Of a stretch of 64,000 bases of DNA, positions 62,288-64,000 are shown in pieces; position 1 is the stretch's first letter, and each line of letters opens with the position of its first letter. The position numbers and the translations under genes are program-made. Source of the stretch: Zobellella iuensis (GTDB lineage Bacteria; Pseudomonadota; Gammaproteobacteria; Enterobacterales; Aeromonadaceae). The DNA lies in contig NZ_JAERTZ010000036.1 of assembly GCF_016746085.1 (NCBI RefSeq), positions 62,001 to 126,000 of the forward strand. Direction: 5' to 3'. Below the pieces are notes generated by a model. That model had not been told where the DNA came from and did not search any database. It was given only the letters and a program-made list of their open reading frames with translations.

Positions 62288-64000
62288 ATGAGCAACAACG
62301 ACTTTACCATGGAAGGGGTGGAGCGCCTGCCGCTGCACACCTTCACCGAGCAGGCCTACCTCAACTACTCCATGTACGTGATCATGGACCGGGCCCTGCC
62401 CCATATCGGCGACGGCCTCAAGCCGGTGCAGCGCCGCATTATCTACGCCATGAGCGAGCTGGGCCTGTCGGCCCTGTCCAAGCACAAGAAATCCGCCCGT
62501 ACCGTGGGCGACGTGCTGGGCAAGTACCACCCCCACGGCGACTCCGCCTGTTACGAGGCCATGGTGCTGATGGCCCAGCCCTTCTCCTACCGCTACCCGC
62601 TGGTGGACGGCCAGGGCAACTGGGGCGCGCCGGACGATCCCAAGTCCTTCGCCGCCATGCGTTATACCGAGGCGCGGCTGTCCCGTTTCTCCGAGCTGTT
62701 GCTCTCCGAGCTGGGCCAGGGCACGGTGGAGTGGACGCCCAACTTCGACGGCACCCTGAAGGAGCCGCGCATGCTGCCGGCCCGGCTGCCGCACATACTG
62801 CTGAATGGGGTCACCGGCATCGCCGTGGGCATGGCCACCGACATCCCGCCCCACAACGTGCGGGAAGTGGCCAACGCCTGTGTGCACCTGCTGGAGCACC
62901 CCCAGGCGACCGTGGCCGAGCTGATGGCCTTCGTGGCCGGACCCGACTACCCGACCCGGGCCGAGATCATCACCCCCAGGGCCGATATCCGGAAGATCTA
63001 CGAAACCGGCAAGGGCAGCATCAAGATGCGCGCCGTCTACCAGCTGGAGCAGGGCGACATCGTCATCACCGCCCTGCCGCACCAGGCCAGCGGCGGCAAG
63101 ATCCTGGAGCAGATCGCCGCTCAGATGCAGGCCAAGAAGCTGCCCATGGTGGCGGATCTGCGCGACGAGTCGGATCACGAAAACCCGACCCGGCTGGTGA
63201 TCATCCCCCGTTCCAACCGGGTGGACGTGGAGCAACTGATGCAGCACCTGTTCGCCAGCACGGATCTGGAGAAGAACTACCGGGTCAACCTCAACATGCT
63301 GGGGCTGGACAACCGGCCCCAGGTGAAGAGCCTGGATCTCATTCTGGGTGAATGGCTGCGCTTTCGCCGCGAAACGGTGCGCAACCGGCTGCAATACCGG
63401 CTGGACAAGGTCGAGGCCCGGCTGCACATCCTGGCCGGCTTGCTGATCGCTTTCCTCAATATCGACGAGGTGATCCACATCATCCGCACCGAGGATGAGC
63501 CCAAGCCGGTATTGATGGCCCGCTTCGATCTTACCGAGACCCAGGCCGAGGCCATCCTCGAGCTGAAGCTGCGCCACCTGGCGAAGCTGGAAGAAATGAA
63601 GATCCGCGGCGAGCAGGACGAACTGGCCGCCGAGCGCGACAAACTGGCCCAGATCCTGGGCTCCGAGCGCCGGCTCGGCACCCTGCTGAAGAAGGAAATC
63701 CTGGCCGACGCCGAGAAATACGGCGACGAACGGCTCTCGCCGCTGGTGGAGCGGGAAGAGGCCAGGGCCCTGAGCGAGAAGGAGCTGGTGCCGAGCGAGC
63801 CGGTGACCGTGGTGCTGTCCGAGAAGGGCTGGATCCGCGCCGCCAAGGGGCATGAGGTGGATGGCGGGGCCTTAAGTTACAAGGCCGGTGACGGCTTCCT
63901 CGATGCCGCCCCGGGGCGCAGCAACCAGATGGCGGTGTTCCTGTCCAATATCGGCCGGGCCTATGGCCTGGACGCCCACAGCCTGCCCTCGGCCCGGGGC
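62288..64000 (+). CDS. parC: DNA topoisomerase IV subunit A ParC (5' part)
   Basis: 571 codons are visible and the gene runs past the window end (E. coli ParC has 752). The breakage-reunion domain is intact, with catalytic Tyr126 in [11 protein letters not shown] (E. coli Tyr120). Quinolone-determining positions Ser86 and Glu90 (E. coli Ser80, Glu84) are wild type. The C-terminal beta-pinwheel begins near residue 500 and is cut. ATG at 62288 follows an AGGACTAA segment. Confidence 0.98.
   Translation, partial: MSNNDFTMEGVERLPLHTFTEQAYLNYSMYVIMDRALPHIGDGLKPVQRRIIYAMSELGLSALSKHKKSARTVGDVLGKYHPHGDSACYEAMVLMAQPFSYRYPLVDGQGNWGAPDDPKSFAAMRYTEARLSRFSELLLSELGQGTVEWTPNFDGTLKEPRMLPARLPHILLNGVTGIAVGMATDIPPHNVREVANACVHLLEHPQATVAELMAFVAGPDYPTRAEIITPRADIRKIYETGKGSIKMRAVYQLEQGDIVITALPHQASGGKILEQIAAQMQAKKLPMVADLRDESDHENPTRLVIIPRSNRVDVEQLMQHLFASTDLEKNYRVNLNMLGLDNRPQVKSLDLILGEWLRFRRETVRNRLQYRLDKVEARLHILAGLLIAFLNIDEVIHIIRTEDEPKPVLMARFDLTETQAEAILELKLRHLAKLEEMKIRGEQDELAAERDKLAQILGSERRLGTLLKKEILADAEKYGDERLSPLVEREEARALSEKELVPSEPVTVVLSEKGWIRAAKGHEVDGGALSYKAGDGFLDAAPGRSNQMAVFLSNIGRAYGLDAHSLPSARG

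Overview
The window is a GC-rich gammaproteobacterial chromosome segment. Two things point to the Aeromonadales (Zobellella/Oceanimonas-like); this is an inference from gene order and composition, not a database result. First, the backbone follows the Escherichia coli order from ileX-rpoD to parC: tRNA-Ile2, rpoD, dnaG, (yqeY), rpsU, tsaD, plsY, folB, uppP, cca, ygiM, ygiF, glnE, hldE, tolC, nudF, yqiB, cpdA, yqiA, parE, parC. Second, lineage-specific blocks are slotted into that backbone. No insertion sequence, prophage, integrase, rRNA or CRISPR array was seen.

Layout. 1-6.5 kb: an unrecognised partial gene, a MIP18-type Fe-S factor, an AI-2E family permease, an unknown polytopic membrane protein, a Cache-domain chemoreceptor and a PhoD-like phosphatase. 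6.5-10.7 kb: a probable iron-uptake locus. A TonB receptor is divergent from a four-gene unit (ATPase-less ABC membrane protein, Bfd-like ferredoxin and two small unknowns), with a Fur-like box between them. 10.7-16.1 kb: accessory metabolism and regulators (VOC, DUF2797, MFS/LysR pair, PanE-like reductase, CPVC thioredoxin-fold/HxlR pair). 16.1-25.4 kb: tRNA-Ile2 and the macromolecular-synthesis cluster with tsaD, plsY, folB, uppP and cca. 25.5-28.1 kb: a copper operon (DUF2946, YcnI, CopC-CopD fusion). 28.1-43.2 kb: intergenic repeats, putA, ygiM, phosphate transport, ygiF, a three-gene PspA-type cluster, glnE, lpxL and hldE. 43.4-59.7 kb: assimilatory nitrate reduction in two blocks (nirBD-cobA-permease remnant-nasA, and nasR/nrtABC) on either side of the conserved tolC-nudF-yqiB-cpdA core. 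59.7-64 kb: yqiA, parE and 5' parC.

The nitrate genes form one physiological unit. NrtABC imports nitrate, NasA reduces it to nitrite, NirBD makes ammonium, CobA supplies the siroheme precursor, and NasR (NIT plus ANTAR) should sense nitrate. The DNA shows a matching regulatory circuit. There are GG-N10-GC sigma-54 promoters before nrtA, nasA and cobA, and a near match before nirB. NtrC-like sites lie about 95-120 bp upstream of the predicted starts. The nrtA leader carries two A1/G4 hexaloop hairpins, the second sharing bases with an intrinsic terminator, which is the expected target of an ANTAR antiterminator.

The best candidates for something undescribed are the TonB/ATPase-less ABC/Bfd/small-protein locus, the NrtB-like orphan permease lacking the EAA coupling loop, and the DUF2170-PspA-tandem-RHH-like cluster. 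Non-coding candidates are a roughly 190-bp element bounded by inverted repeats and dispersed CTTCCGG-type heptamer arrays.
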